A DNA stretch of 64,000 nt from NCBI GenBank assembly GCA_001630475.1, contig KV419452.1, forward strand, positions 3,403 through 67,402. The letters run 5' to 3'. Both the position numbers and the translations under genes were made by a program. Of this stretch, positions 47,926 through 58,425 are shown piece by piece. Numbering within the stretch: the first letter of the stretch is position 1; every line of letters starts with the position of its first letter. The DNA is from Sistotremastrum niveocremeum HHB9708. Its lineage: Eukaryota > Basidiomycota > Agaricomycetes > Sistotremastrales > Sistotremastraceae. The notes below the pieces were generated by a model. The model made no database searches, had not been told where the DNA came from, and was given only the letters and a program-made list of their open reading frames with translations.

Positions 47926-50110
47926 ATGCCTAACCTCAGCACGGAACCAAAGAACGAGCCCAGGACGATGAGTGCTCTACACCTTTCCACACTAGCAAGT
48001 AAGGAGAAGGAACAAGTCCCAGCTACGAGTGCCAACGTTCCATTCCACCCTCTCCTCTCATCCAAATCAATAATCCCATCCCTCTCAAACCCCCTCTCAA
48101 ACCGCTTCTCCCACCACTCCTTCGCCAACCACCCCCAACCACCCTTCCCGCTCAATCACACCGCCAGTGAAAAAGTCGCAAAGAACGGAATATGGAGATC
48201 CCACTCCGCACAAGATCTCTCATCCCTAATCCGCGCTCGGGACCGAGGAGATTCATGGTCCTCCGAATACTCGAATGTATCGAATGTATCGAATGCGTCA
48301 AATCGGAGCGGGAGCATATTTGATGGAGAGATCGGTGTTGAAGTGTTCGTCCCCCTCTCCCTTTTCTTCTGACGATGGAAGTGAGACTGATGAGAGGTGT
48401 AGGAGACCGGCTACGCCGTATTCTGATTCTGCATCTCCCATTTCTCCCGGACGGACGAGCTCGATATACTCAGAACCGTATTTCACGTCTGCATCATCTT
48501 ACTTCTCACCCTTCCCTCCTTCCTCTGGTAACCCCACCACAACGACATACGTGTCCCATCACCCAAATCTCGTCAACTCTCCCTTAAGCCTCTCACGCTA
48601 CAAACGACCGCCCCACAGAAAAGCACTCCTTGTAAGCCTCCCCCTTCTCATCTTGATTTTCTATTCGGGCTCATAGGGATTGTGTAGATCGGGATCAATT
48701 ATCGACTATACAAAACGAGGTATAGGCATCTTCCGGGCACTCATGAGGATGTATACGAAGTGCATAAATTCATGCAAAGTACGTCTTATGACCTCGGTAT
48801 ATCACGGTGGCTCATGGATTGACCGGTGTTTAGAACGGTGGAATCTTCCGAACAGTGCTGTGACGCTGCTCAGTGATGCGCATGATGCTCTGCCGCATCA
48901 AATACCTACTGCGCAGAATATCGTTAGTATTTTTCGTCGTGTGTTACGGACGCGTGGATGTTGATTTGTTTGACGTTTAGATTTCGGAGATGGAGAAGCT
49001 TGTTGAGGATGCTATTCCCGGAGATCATCTATTCGTATACTGTGCGTCACCATTATCCCAATTCATTGCATTGATGTTGATAGAATTGATGTAGTTGGAG
49101 GACATGGTGAACAATTACCAGATAAGGACGGCGATGAAGATGACGAGTTAGATGAAGGTCAGTCAATCCCTCGATATTAGCTATATATATCTGACTTCCG
49201 ACTAGCCATCGTCTCATGCGACGGCAGATTAATAACCGACGACGACATGCACGATATCCTCATCCGCCCTCTCCCCCCAGGCTGTCGTCTAACCGTACGT
49301 ACCCCCCTCCTCCATCCCTCCCCCCTCCATCCAACCTAATCCCCTGATCCATTGTAGGCCCTATTCGACTGCTGTCATTCCGGAACAGTCCTAGACCTCC
49401 CATACAACATCCCAACATCCTTCCACGCCTCCTCTCGATCTCCCTCTCCCTCTTTATCTCTCCACCTCTCCGAACCTCCTATCCCTCATCCTAAATCCCC
49501 AAAACCAGCTTATACGACTACGTTGGTTTCGTCGCCTGACCTCGATGAGCTCATTGATCTTCCGCATGGTACACGACTCACACCTGAATTCATGTCTTCC
49601 CCATTGCTTGGTGGTAATTTATCAACGTTACCACCTCTACCTTCTTCTCCCGACTCGTACTTCCCTTCAATTCTCGATACAGACCGAGATCGAGGAAGAT
49701 CAGGACCCAGAGTCAGACCGAGGCCAAGGCCTAGGAGGAAGTGGAGTTCGGGAAATGCGGTCCTTTGGAGTTCGTGTTTGGATCATGAGGAGAGTCAAGA
49801 AGTAATAGACGGGGCTGTAAACAGAGGTGCAATGACATACGTACGTCCCCCCTCCTTTCCCCCTATCCCTCACTCATCACTAATCTCTTCTACAGGCTTT
49901 CATTCTATGCATGGAATCAGAAGGGTTCAAAGCTGATCCTACACATCGACGATTGTTACATATGATTCGGTATAACCTTGCGAAATGGAAATGTGTGCAA
50001 TCTGCACAGTTATCGAGTTCGCAGGAATTGGTGAGTTGCCTTTTGCTGCTGTCGTCGATGAGCTGCGACTGATAGGTTTGTAGTCTATTGATACGCATTT
50101 CGAGCTTTGA
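47926..50110 (+). CDS. MCA1: Type I metacaspase
   Basis: Ten exons (47926-48344, 48403-48631, 48688-48778, 48834-48922, 48981-49041, 49095-49157, 49206-49294, 49358-49840, 49896-50030, 50084-50110), 561 aa. A Ser/Pro-rich prodomain of about 200 residues precedes KALLIGINYRLYKTRYRHLPG. The catalytic His is in FVYFGGHGEQ and the catalytic Cys in LFDCCHSGTVLDLPY; the acidic DKDGDEDDELDEAIV loop is also present. A long low-complexity Ser/Pro/Arg insert (about 130 residues) lies between the p20 core and the p10-like part (NAVLWSSCLDHEESQE, AMTYAFILCMESEGF). The p10 ends in HFEL. It is a Ca-dependent Arg/Lys-specific protease linked to stress and cell death. The first junction (48345-48402) is the least certain. 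Confidence 0.93.
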
Positions 50111-51119
50111 GCTCTGTTTATCTTTATCTTCTTTTTTGGTTTGTTCGATATCTGATGAATATTTTGCTTTTTATACATATGGTCGTAATTCATGGCATGG
50201 CATACATGATTAGCATCTGGAACATTTTTCACCGGGTCTTTTGCAGCATCTTACTACATTTTTCTTTGGTTCCGGATGGGTTGGATTTATAGTACATCAT
50301 CACTTATACTTCATGCATCATAATTTGGCTTTCTCCCTTATGGTCGACCCTGTAATTCGTTGTAGATCTTTGTAGCCTGCCATTCTCTCTTTCCTCCAAG
50401 ATTTGATTACATAAGCTAGAATGACTCGGAAATTTCGGAACGGCGAGTCGCTACATTGATCCCCAGTCAAAACCTGCGAAATGTTGAGCGATCCGGAGCC
50501 ATGCGGAGCCATGCAACGCTCGCTTAGCGTCCAGGCCCCGATGACCCTCTATGCTCGTCCATGTAGGGAGAGATAGGACGATCCTTCGATAAAATGTGTC
50601 ATATATTGTCATATATAGACATATAGAGCGTGATATAATCACTTGAATGTTGGCACAGCCATATGAGCTGACCGCAAAAATCAGCTAAGTCCCAAATCGC
50701 TTCCACTTGGCGCTCGGCGGCAACGCTGAGTAAAGTAGGAAATTGTACCATCGAACTGTGCTATAAATGCGCTCCTTATCTGTTCTGCTTTTGTAATAGA
50801 AATACATCCAGCCAACCATATCTCTTGTTTGGAGAAGTCTATCGTCGTAAAATTATCTGAATGTCATGAAAAGCCCTTCCTGTACACGTGTCGTACATGC
50901 TGTATGGAAAAAAAATCAAAGGCTAGACTTGTCGATCTCAATGACACGCCGTAAAAAGCGACATACATGTAATTTGTTCTTCTTTATATTGTGTGGAAGA
51001 CCACTGGCGGTAGAGTAGCACAACACTATAATATTCGTCATGTTGCCCAAAAGAAGCATCAATTTTCTGCAAGGCAGGTGAAAACAGAACATTACGCCGT
51101 GAGCCATATGTTACATGCT
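50111..51119. other. Convergent intergenic region, left flank of transposase gene
   Basis: 1 kb between the metacaspase stop and the transposase stop. The left end of the CACTA-type element must lie here, but I could not find a CACTA terminus with a matching right end. No gene is seen. Confidence 0.45.
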
Positions 51120-54100
51120 CTACGATACTACAGGTGCACCAGAATCAGCCCGTGCCGGCTCAACTTCATCTCGTCCACCCATATGCGCGACATCGAGCCC
51201 AGGTTTCTCCACAAGGAAAAATCTTGCCGTGGGATCACCGGGAAATGGTTTATGTGGAACCATCGCGACTACACTTGCGATCTGCTTGACGTTGTAGATA
51301 GCGAGTGCCGATCTGCCTTGGTATGTAGATGACCACAGGGTCTGGTGAGAATGAGCTAAAAGAGTCGGATGTGGTGGAGAATATATCGAGACGAGGGCGA
51401 CAGTTTGTTCAACACCTTTCACAGGAAGTTGGAAATAATATTGTACTTCCGCAATGATGATTTGGTTTGAGGCAAGGATCTGTGTATAGATCGATAAAAG
51501 TCAGCAAAGCAGTTAATATGAACCCAGCGTGACTTAAACTGACCTTCACATTGCGGGACATTCGTACCTCGTCGAGTAATTTCTTCCCCTCCTTCATCAG
51601 AGATCTAGCAATTTGGCCATTGGGTAGACCAAGTCGAGTCCAGCGTCGATAAGAATCCGGTGGAACGGGGTTGTGATCACCAGAAGCTATCAAGAAATCG
51701 CGGATACAGTCCACCTCGAAAGAAGGTTGATATGGACTCCTCAGACGATCCCTTGCAGGCCTCAGTGAGTAACCGTCTCCGACGTCGAGGCACCACTTCG
51801 GGAGGAGGTTCTCCGGCGTTTTCAGTTTGGGAACCAGGGCATAGAGGGCGTTGATCTGGCAACGGAGGATAGCACGCTGTGAGAGGTTGGCGAAGGGATT
51901 GGATGGTTGGCGAATCTCTTGGCCAAGGTTGCCAATGGTGCGCTCAAGAGGCCATTGTGAGGTTACAGCGCCCGGTCCGATTCGTTCGACCTCCTTGCAG
52001 ACATGAAGGAGCTGGTGTATACTTTGTCGCACGAAATGCATTCGATCAATTCGGCGTTGGTAATAGAGTCGTTCAAATTCTTCAACAAAGGTACCCAGGC
52101 TTTCATAGGCGTTAAGAAGTTCGGATCTGGAAATGCTTCTCTGGTGGACGATTCGCATGCCGTAGATGAGCTTGCAAAAATTCCGGTAGTATCCCTCTGG
52201 AAGAACGTCGAGGAATACTCCAGGTCCTAGTCCCACAAGATAGTTGAGAAATTCCCAGGCCTTGTATCCACTGTTGACCTTTTCAGCAGGATTACGAGGC
52301 GGTCGATCAAACGATCCAGGCAGATAGGGACGCGCGTCTGCCACACTCTTGCCATGGTCCTCCCAAACTTTCTTCTTAGTGGGACCCCGGAATACAGCAA
52401 AATCCCACGAAGCCTTGCTATCGGTCTCCGTGTCGCACTTCATTGTTCCTCGCCACAGACTGAGAAGAAGGTCGGGAATGTTGAGCGACATGTGATGCAT
52501 GATGTCGCCGGGGAAGCAGGCGGGAATGGGGAAACGATTTGTTTTGTGAAACCCTAAGAAGAGCGTGGGTTTGACAATCCCAGTCAACAATCTTCGCGCC
52601 TTGTATTCGGTGACGTTTGGCGATCTTACGAGATACTTGAGATTTTCGAGGTAGGTTGCTTCTGAAGTGCCTTCCACTGTCCAAACAGACTGATCGAGAT
52701 GATCGCAGCCTGGGACGTTGTAGTGGTGTGGACGAGCATGAACTGGATAATAATGTGATAGTTCTGGTTTGTGCCGACCTCGATGAGGACAATACAGTCG
52801 GCAACCAAAACAACCATGATGGCCTACAAGACCATCCAGCATTGCCATACCGGGACCATCAGCCAGACCGAATGCGAGATACGGCTTCGACTTGAATTTT
52901 CTGCCCGTCTCTCCATCCCATACCATGAGTCCCGATTTCTGGAGGGCGGCAAGATGATGGAAGCCTGGGAAGAGAAACGTGTCGATGTTTTTAGGTTTGT
53001 TGGGTCCTGGAATGATGCCGCCGGGAAGAATGTGACGCTTTTTATAGCGCAGATCGGGAGGGAGATCCATGATTACCCAGACATATATCCAACAATCCGA
53101 ATCTTTGCTCTGATACAGCTGAGCGCCGTCCATCGAAACGGTCAAGACGACATCATTGTCCGTGATATCTCCTCGACGTAATGCAGCCATATATTCCGAT
53201 CCGCAGAACATGTCATCGTAAGCCTGCATCTCGTTGTTGTTGGCTGCCATCTCTCTCTTGACCTGATCCGTCCGAGTACGTCGATAGCTCATTCCATGAT
53301 TAGGAGAGCGCCAAAGAGCTTGGAGCTGTGGACCGACGGGTATGGTGTGGAACTGCTGCCGAGGAACTTTGACAGTTCCGTTGCTGGCGGCAAGCTTGAT
53401 GGGATCGTAGCGAGGCTGTTTGCAGGTGGGGCATTCGTCGAGAGTGGAGTTGGGGCCTGTGTACGCTATGCAGCTGTTGATACACATGTCATGTACAACA
53501 GAATGAACACCTGTCAAATCGGCGATATATTGCTTTGTTTTGGGGTATGGTAGGATATTGGCGTCCGCTGGGTGTCGATTGACTGCTTCTTGGACGCCTT
53601 TGAATGTCTCCTGAGACGCATTCAAGGTAGCCAAGAAGGTATCAATGCTAAGGCGTTCGTTGTCGTCGACGGTGAGGTGAGATTCTGGGGGATTGTGGAG
53701 GAGACGATCGACAGTTTCGGGACGAAGTTGAGAGTCGGGATCTTCGAGCTTGGCGTCCTGGAGTGCTGTAATATACGCCATCGAGAGCTGGAGCTCCTGC
53801 AATTTCGCAGTGCCCTGTAGCTCATCAATGTCTGCGGAATCGGCGCTCGATTCTAGACCTTCGACTCCTCGATCGATGTCTTCTTCCACGGTCGCTGCAT
53901 ACGGACGGGGAGCACTCCCGACAGAACCTGGATCGTGGACATCGTCGGTGTCTTCGACTTCTTCGTCTGGTTCCCGCTCTTCCGGCTCCTAGATGTGTTC
54001 TATTCAGTAACATGTGCAATATTGAGCAGAATATACCCACTGGAGATGGCGCCGGCGAGGGCATTGGTGTGACACCAGGAGTAATTGGCATACCGTTGGC

Positions 54101-54439
54101 GTGTGAGGTCCACCACGAGTAGTCGTCGAAAGAATTGTCCAACTCCTGCGATTCGGGTGGACCCCTATCCATCTGATACCCGGATGGGTCTAGGGCTCGG
54201 GGCGGCGGTGCAGGTGGAACAGAGGGTTGTAGGTTCATCTGAATATCTCGGCTTCTCTTGAGTTCTTCTGCCTCCGCTTTTAGATGCCTGAATCTTGTGC
54301 TCCGGTCCCTAGGCTTCGTTATTCCCGCCGCAACACATTTCTTGCAAGGACAATAAACTTTATCTTCCCGAAGTCTCTTGCGTTTGTCGGCCAAAGTTTC
54401 ATGAGTATCCGCTCTGCGGCGTTTCAGCCCGGTACTCAT
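51120..54439 (-). mobile_element. CACTA/EnSpm-type DNA transposon: intact Tnp2-like transposase gene
   Basis: Three exons (54041-54439, 51544-53988, 51120-51479), 1067 aa, no stops or frame breaks. An N-terminal basic, Cys-containing region (CPCKKCVAAG) is followed by the Tnp2 core: DECPTCKQPRY, VVLTVSMDGAQLYQSKDSD, RYKKRHILPGGIIPGPNKP, NIDTFLFPGFHHLAAL, ADGPGMAMLDGLVGHHGCFG, CRLYCPHRGRHK, FPGDIMHHMSLNIPDLLLSL and SQWPLERTIGNLGQEI. These features are typical of the Tnp2 transposases abundant in Agaricomycetes. The open frame suggests recent activity. The ends of the element were not defined. Confidence 0.9.
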
Positions 54440-54862
54440 AGTGGGAATAACAGCTGATTGGAGACGATCCTTGAATCGAGCAACAGAAACTCCAATTTAT
54501 AGGCCAGTACAGCACCTCTAGACAGCATGGCAGCGGGTTGCCCAAACTGCCGTCCAACAGCGTGGTGTAAGCAAGTGTGAGACTGAGACATGTACAGACA
54601 GCATTTCTTGTGGCCCTCGAGCGGGCGAGGAGCAGGTTCTTGAAGCATTTAACGTGGCCATCGAACGCATGTATAAGTGATATTCATGGAGAGTACATGT
54701 ATACCGTCTGCGGACGACAAGATCGACACAGCGATCGGCAGCGTTATCGGCACAGCATGGTGATCGGAGCTGCTTCCGCCTTCTCACGCTTCTTTTGAAA
54801 TATTTCTGAGTCGCGTCATTCGCGATCGTGTTGGCTGTAAAAATCGAAACACTAATCGACTG
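54440..54862. promoter_or_regulatory. Divergent region between transposase and orphan gene
   Basis: 423 bp between the two start codons. It should hold the transposase promoter. If the element ends here, it also holds the junction with host DNA. No TAGTG-type terminus was recognised. Confidence 0.4.
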
Positions 54863-56683
54863 ATGGATTCCGCATCCCAGGACTCTCCTGGTGTCTTAAG
54901 TCAGCGTTTTTCTTGTTACCTCGTCGCATCCTCCCCTTCTGACACGTGGATCAGATGGTTCCGATCCCCACACGCTCCTGCTGCACGAAGTGCGTCTGGA
55001 GCCAGAGGAGATGGCTAGTCTGGCAACAACGGGCAAGGAGAACGCATGCATGCATGAAGATAGCATGCAACTTGTGGGATTATTGGAAGATTTCGGAAAT
55101 CGATCTTCGTAAGTACGCGTTTCGTCACGATTCCGTGTCATTTTTAACAGAGATGTCACTTTCCAGCGTGCTGCACCAAGAAAAAGGGTCAAAGGAATAT
55201 TTTGATAGCTTATTCCTCCCGGCATGGAAGGCTTTCCCAAGGAAAAATGTAGGATATGCAGTCTGCGCGTGAGTCTACTTTGGCACAGGTTCATTACGCG
55301 ATTTAACGGACAGAACGACGTTCAAGAACGATCTTGGGTAGCCTACTGACGCATATGGAGGCGTTTCTACTCACAGGTGGAGCTGTTGAGGGGACCGATC
55401 ACCTCCCGGTTATCTTACTGTTGGTTGGGTTGATAATGGAGGTGAGTCAGCCGCCTTGAACACCTCTTTGCGCAGTTCTGAAACTTCGGCCCGCATTTTA
55501 GATTCATGACAATGCTATACTCTCAGGGTTCCTTGGCGAAATCAACACCTGGTATCGTGACCCCCCCGCATTCGCGTTTGACTCGTTGCATTGGTGGGAC
55601 GTTCGCGAGGCGTTGCACTGGTTCTCGTGGCACGGAGAGGCAAGTTGAAATCGCCGTTTCAAGTAGATTCATTGACTGAAAATCTGAACAGACTATACGA
55701 AAATATTTCGCAACTGACGGTTTCTATTCGAACACAGAGGGGTTTGCCCTGTTCTCAATCTTTGACAAAAACTGGGAGGAGTTGCGTCATGAGTTGGGAA
55801 CAATCCGCAGCATATTAGATGTAAGCAACGTCGCGGTCTGAGCCATACAATGTGTTGTGACACTACTGATACTTATTAGGCGTTCTATGCTGCCGTAAAC
55901 GAACTCGATAAACAGGGCTCGTTGACATTAGGCTTCCCGGAAACCGTCTCAGTCGTAGAAACCCTCCTATCGGCGTGGGAGCACTTTGCGAAAACAATGG
56001 GTTTCGATTCCTCATTCCATTTTCTGCTCAACGTTCTGCGTCAATGGCCCAAACTTCTGTCCTCTGGCATGTCCCAAAATTGTTACATTGCAGTCTGTGA
56101 GTCCGATCGTTACCTGACTTATTGTTTGCCGGATAGTTATGCTAATCACCCTTAGTTTTGTCTCCGGATCTTGATAAGAGTATTCTGAAAGAACGCTGGT
56201 GCCCAACTGATCGCGCAAAATCTCAGATGCGTTTGCAATCTGTGGTGAGTACTTGCAATCTCTACATTCTACAATCATATGACGAGTTAATGTACTGCAA
56301 TTTAGGTGATGAGTGTATGGCGTCACCTCAACCAAACAGCCGATGGGGCAGCACCTCAAGGAGATTACATGGATACTATCAGGTCGGCGGAACAGTCCAT
56401 CCATTGCGAGATCCTTCTGTATGAGGAGTGTTGCGGAAAATTTCCTGAACCTCGGGCAGTGCTTGCGCTTCCGTTCTGGAAGGTATGCTCCTTTTTCAAT
56501 ACTCAACAGCGTAATCTTAGTGAGCCATTTTAGCATAAATACCAGAAGATGCCAATCTTGTCGACCCTGGCTCCGCACTACATAGCCCGTTTGGAAAGCA
56601 GTCCGCGTGCCTGTTGGTATCGCGGTAGCATCTTGCGGATCACCTATCCCTTAGTCTGGGAACGTGAAGATATCATTTTCTAG
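54863..56683 (+). CDS. Orphan 432-aa protein with a GC-AG intron
   Basis: Ten exons (54863-54890, 54955-55108, 55167-55268, 55327-55441, 55502-55639, 55692-55820, 55880-56096, 56156-56244, 56306-56482, 56534-56683). The fifth intron starts GCAAGT after GAG, the consensus form of a GC donor, and is the only way to join HWFSWHGE to TIRKYFATDGFY in frame. The product is largely helical with one hydrophobic stretch (HLPVILLLVGLIME) and many Trp (FLPAWKAFP, EINTWYRDPP, SLHWWDVREALHW, FDKNWEEL). No family is recognised. It starts 423 bp from the transposase gene on the opposite strand, so it is either element cargo or the host gene beside the insertion. Confidence 0.75.
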
Positions 56684-57189
56684 TATTCCTTCGTGGTCGG
56701 CAGCTCTGCCCTCTCGTGCTCAATTATTCCCTCACCTACTGTCGTAATTCTATCAATACTATTCTTCTTCTTCCCTGGTGTTCCAATCCAGGGTTCGACG
56801 TTCCAATATCTCGTTTGCAGTATAAGTTGGCATCAAATCCATCAAACAATGAAAGCGGTCACTGATGTATGTCAAGGTTCTGTGGCCGTGCTACGTTACG
56901 TTGACATTCTTTCATCTCCTTTGTTGCCTTTTTAAGGCTTACTAATACCCCATACCAATGTAGTATGTTCCATTCCTGCACCACCCACCCGTCTGACCCT
57001 CTCTCGCATTTCAAAAGACGGGCTTCTTCCGCTGACTTCGAGAACAAAATCATCACAGATTCTCGCACAATGACTGCTAACATTTGTGTATAGGCACATA
57101 CCGTGAAGAGTACTTTGAAACGCTTGTCATAGCTGGCATCACTCACCCATGTCTCTTTCTCCCTCCTCGTGGATCGCTGAATACTTCTC
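56684..57189. other. Intergenic, no gene recognised
   Basis: About 500 bp after the orphan gene without a supported frame on either strand. Confidence 0.45.
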
Positions 57190-57575
57190 AAGCGTCGAGA
57201 CGCCAGTTCCAGTCAAAAATGACCTACTTCCCACACCCTGCGCTAGAGGAGCCAATTCCAGACGAAAATAAGCCACTCATTGATTTCATTAACCACTGCT
57301 TGAGGTGCCGGTTCCAGTCTAAGATCACCCGCTCGTAAATGCTCCTCAAGACGCCAGTTCCAGTCGAAAGTCTCCTGATCATTCACTACTGCTTGAGGTG
57401 TCAATTCCAGGAAAAAAACCACACGATGTCAATTGGTGTACGCTCTCTGAGACGTCAATTCCAGTCAAAAATCACTCGTCGACCACTGCCTGATGTGCCA
57501 GTTACAGTCTAAAATCGCTAGCTCGTCAAACGTCCTTGAGAAGCTCCTTCCAGTCAAAAATCACCCAGTCGCGTT
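57190..57575. repeat. Decayed minisatellite, about eight units of 43-56 bp
   Basis: A motif of the form GAGrYGCCAGTTCCAGTC followed by AAAAATCACC recurs. Its TTCC core is at about 57207, 57256, 57312, 57358, 57405, 57459, 57502 (as TTAC) and 57548. Odd and even units differ consistently (CGCCAGTTCC versus GTGCCGGTTCC), hinting at a dimeric unit of about 100 bp. The copies are degenerate, so the array is old. It ends about 12 bp before the MITE. Confidence 0.75.
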
Positions 57576-57586
57576 TCTCCCTCTTA

Positions 57587-57918
57587 AGGTTTAACACGAG
57601 TCCAGGCAAAAAACAGGTACCNNNNNNNNNNNNNNNNNNNNNNNNNNNNNNNNNNNNNNNNNNNNNNNNNNNNNNNNNNNNNNNNNNNNNNNNNNNNNNN
57701 NNNNNNNNNNNNNNNNNNNNNNNNNNNNNNNNNNNNNNNNNNNNNNNNNNNNNNNNNNNNNNNNNNNNNNNNNNNNNNNNNNNNNNNNNNNTACCCAGGT
57801 ATGAGTACCTGATTTTGGGGGTTTTTTGGAGGCAAGTATGAGCTCAGGCCCTGAAAAAAGCAGGGAGGTACCTGCCACAGGTACCCAGGTATGACAAGTA
57901 TGGACTCGTGTTAAACCT
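57587..57918. mobile_element. MITE with 17-bp terminal inverted repeats and TA duplication
   Basis: AGGTTTAACACGAGTCC at 57587-57603 is the exact reverse complement of GGACTCGTGTTAAACCT at 57902-57918, and both ends are flanked by TA (57585-57586, 57919-57920), the target duplication of Tc1/mariner-type elements. The interior holds repeated GGTACC and TACCCAGGTATGA units and the assembly gap, and no transposase. PIF/Harbinger is less likely because a matched three-base duplication is not seen. Confidence 0.7.
57622..57791. other. Assembly gap (170 N)
   Basis: A run of unknown bases wholly inside the MITE, between GGTACC on the left and TACCCAGG on the right. The gap probably reflects repeats that could not be assembled. 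Confidence 1.
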
Positions 57919-57920
57919 TA

Positions 57921-58425
57921 CTCCCTCTCGCATACCTGAAGAGAGCTCGGCGCGTGTCCTACTGTATTCGAAATTCAACTGAATCTGTTCTCTCTGTCTG
58001 TATTGTGAAAGATGTTTTGAAAACTCTGTTCCGCTCGCTTCTTCTCCCTGACTACATCTTTTGTGATACTCAATGTTGGTACGTTTACGCTGTGCATATT
58101 ATTCTCTTCTCATTGCGCTCATTCTCGCCTGTAGTCCGTGCCATTTGTGGCCATGGAAATGCAACACGCCGGCACACCTGCAATCAATTATCTTTGGCAT
58201 GTTCTAGGGCTATATCAATCTCTACGTGCAGCATTCTCAGTCTTATGATTCCTCATATCTTCCCTTGACTTTTGTTCCATTTTTATGACGTTCACCGTAT
58301 ACCCTAATATTGAGATCTACAAAGACTTTGCAAAACATCCACTAAAAGCCGGTGTGAAATAACGTAGTCACGCGTGACTGTTTTTCCTTCTGCTGTCGTC
58401 GTCGTCGACGACGACTCTTACAGGG
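57921..58425. other. Intergenic, no gene recognised
   Basis: About 500 bp between the MITE and the 744-aa gene. A GTCGTCGTCGTCGACGACGAC palindromic stretch lies just before that gene's start codon, at about 58397-58415. No gene is supported. Confidence 0.45.

Noticed and set aside
50400-54862. CACTA-type terminal inverted repeats around the Tnp2 gene
   Set aside because: CACTA occurs near 51023 and 54850, but no matching TAGTG partner or 3-bp duplication was found, so element ends were not claimed.
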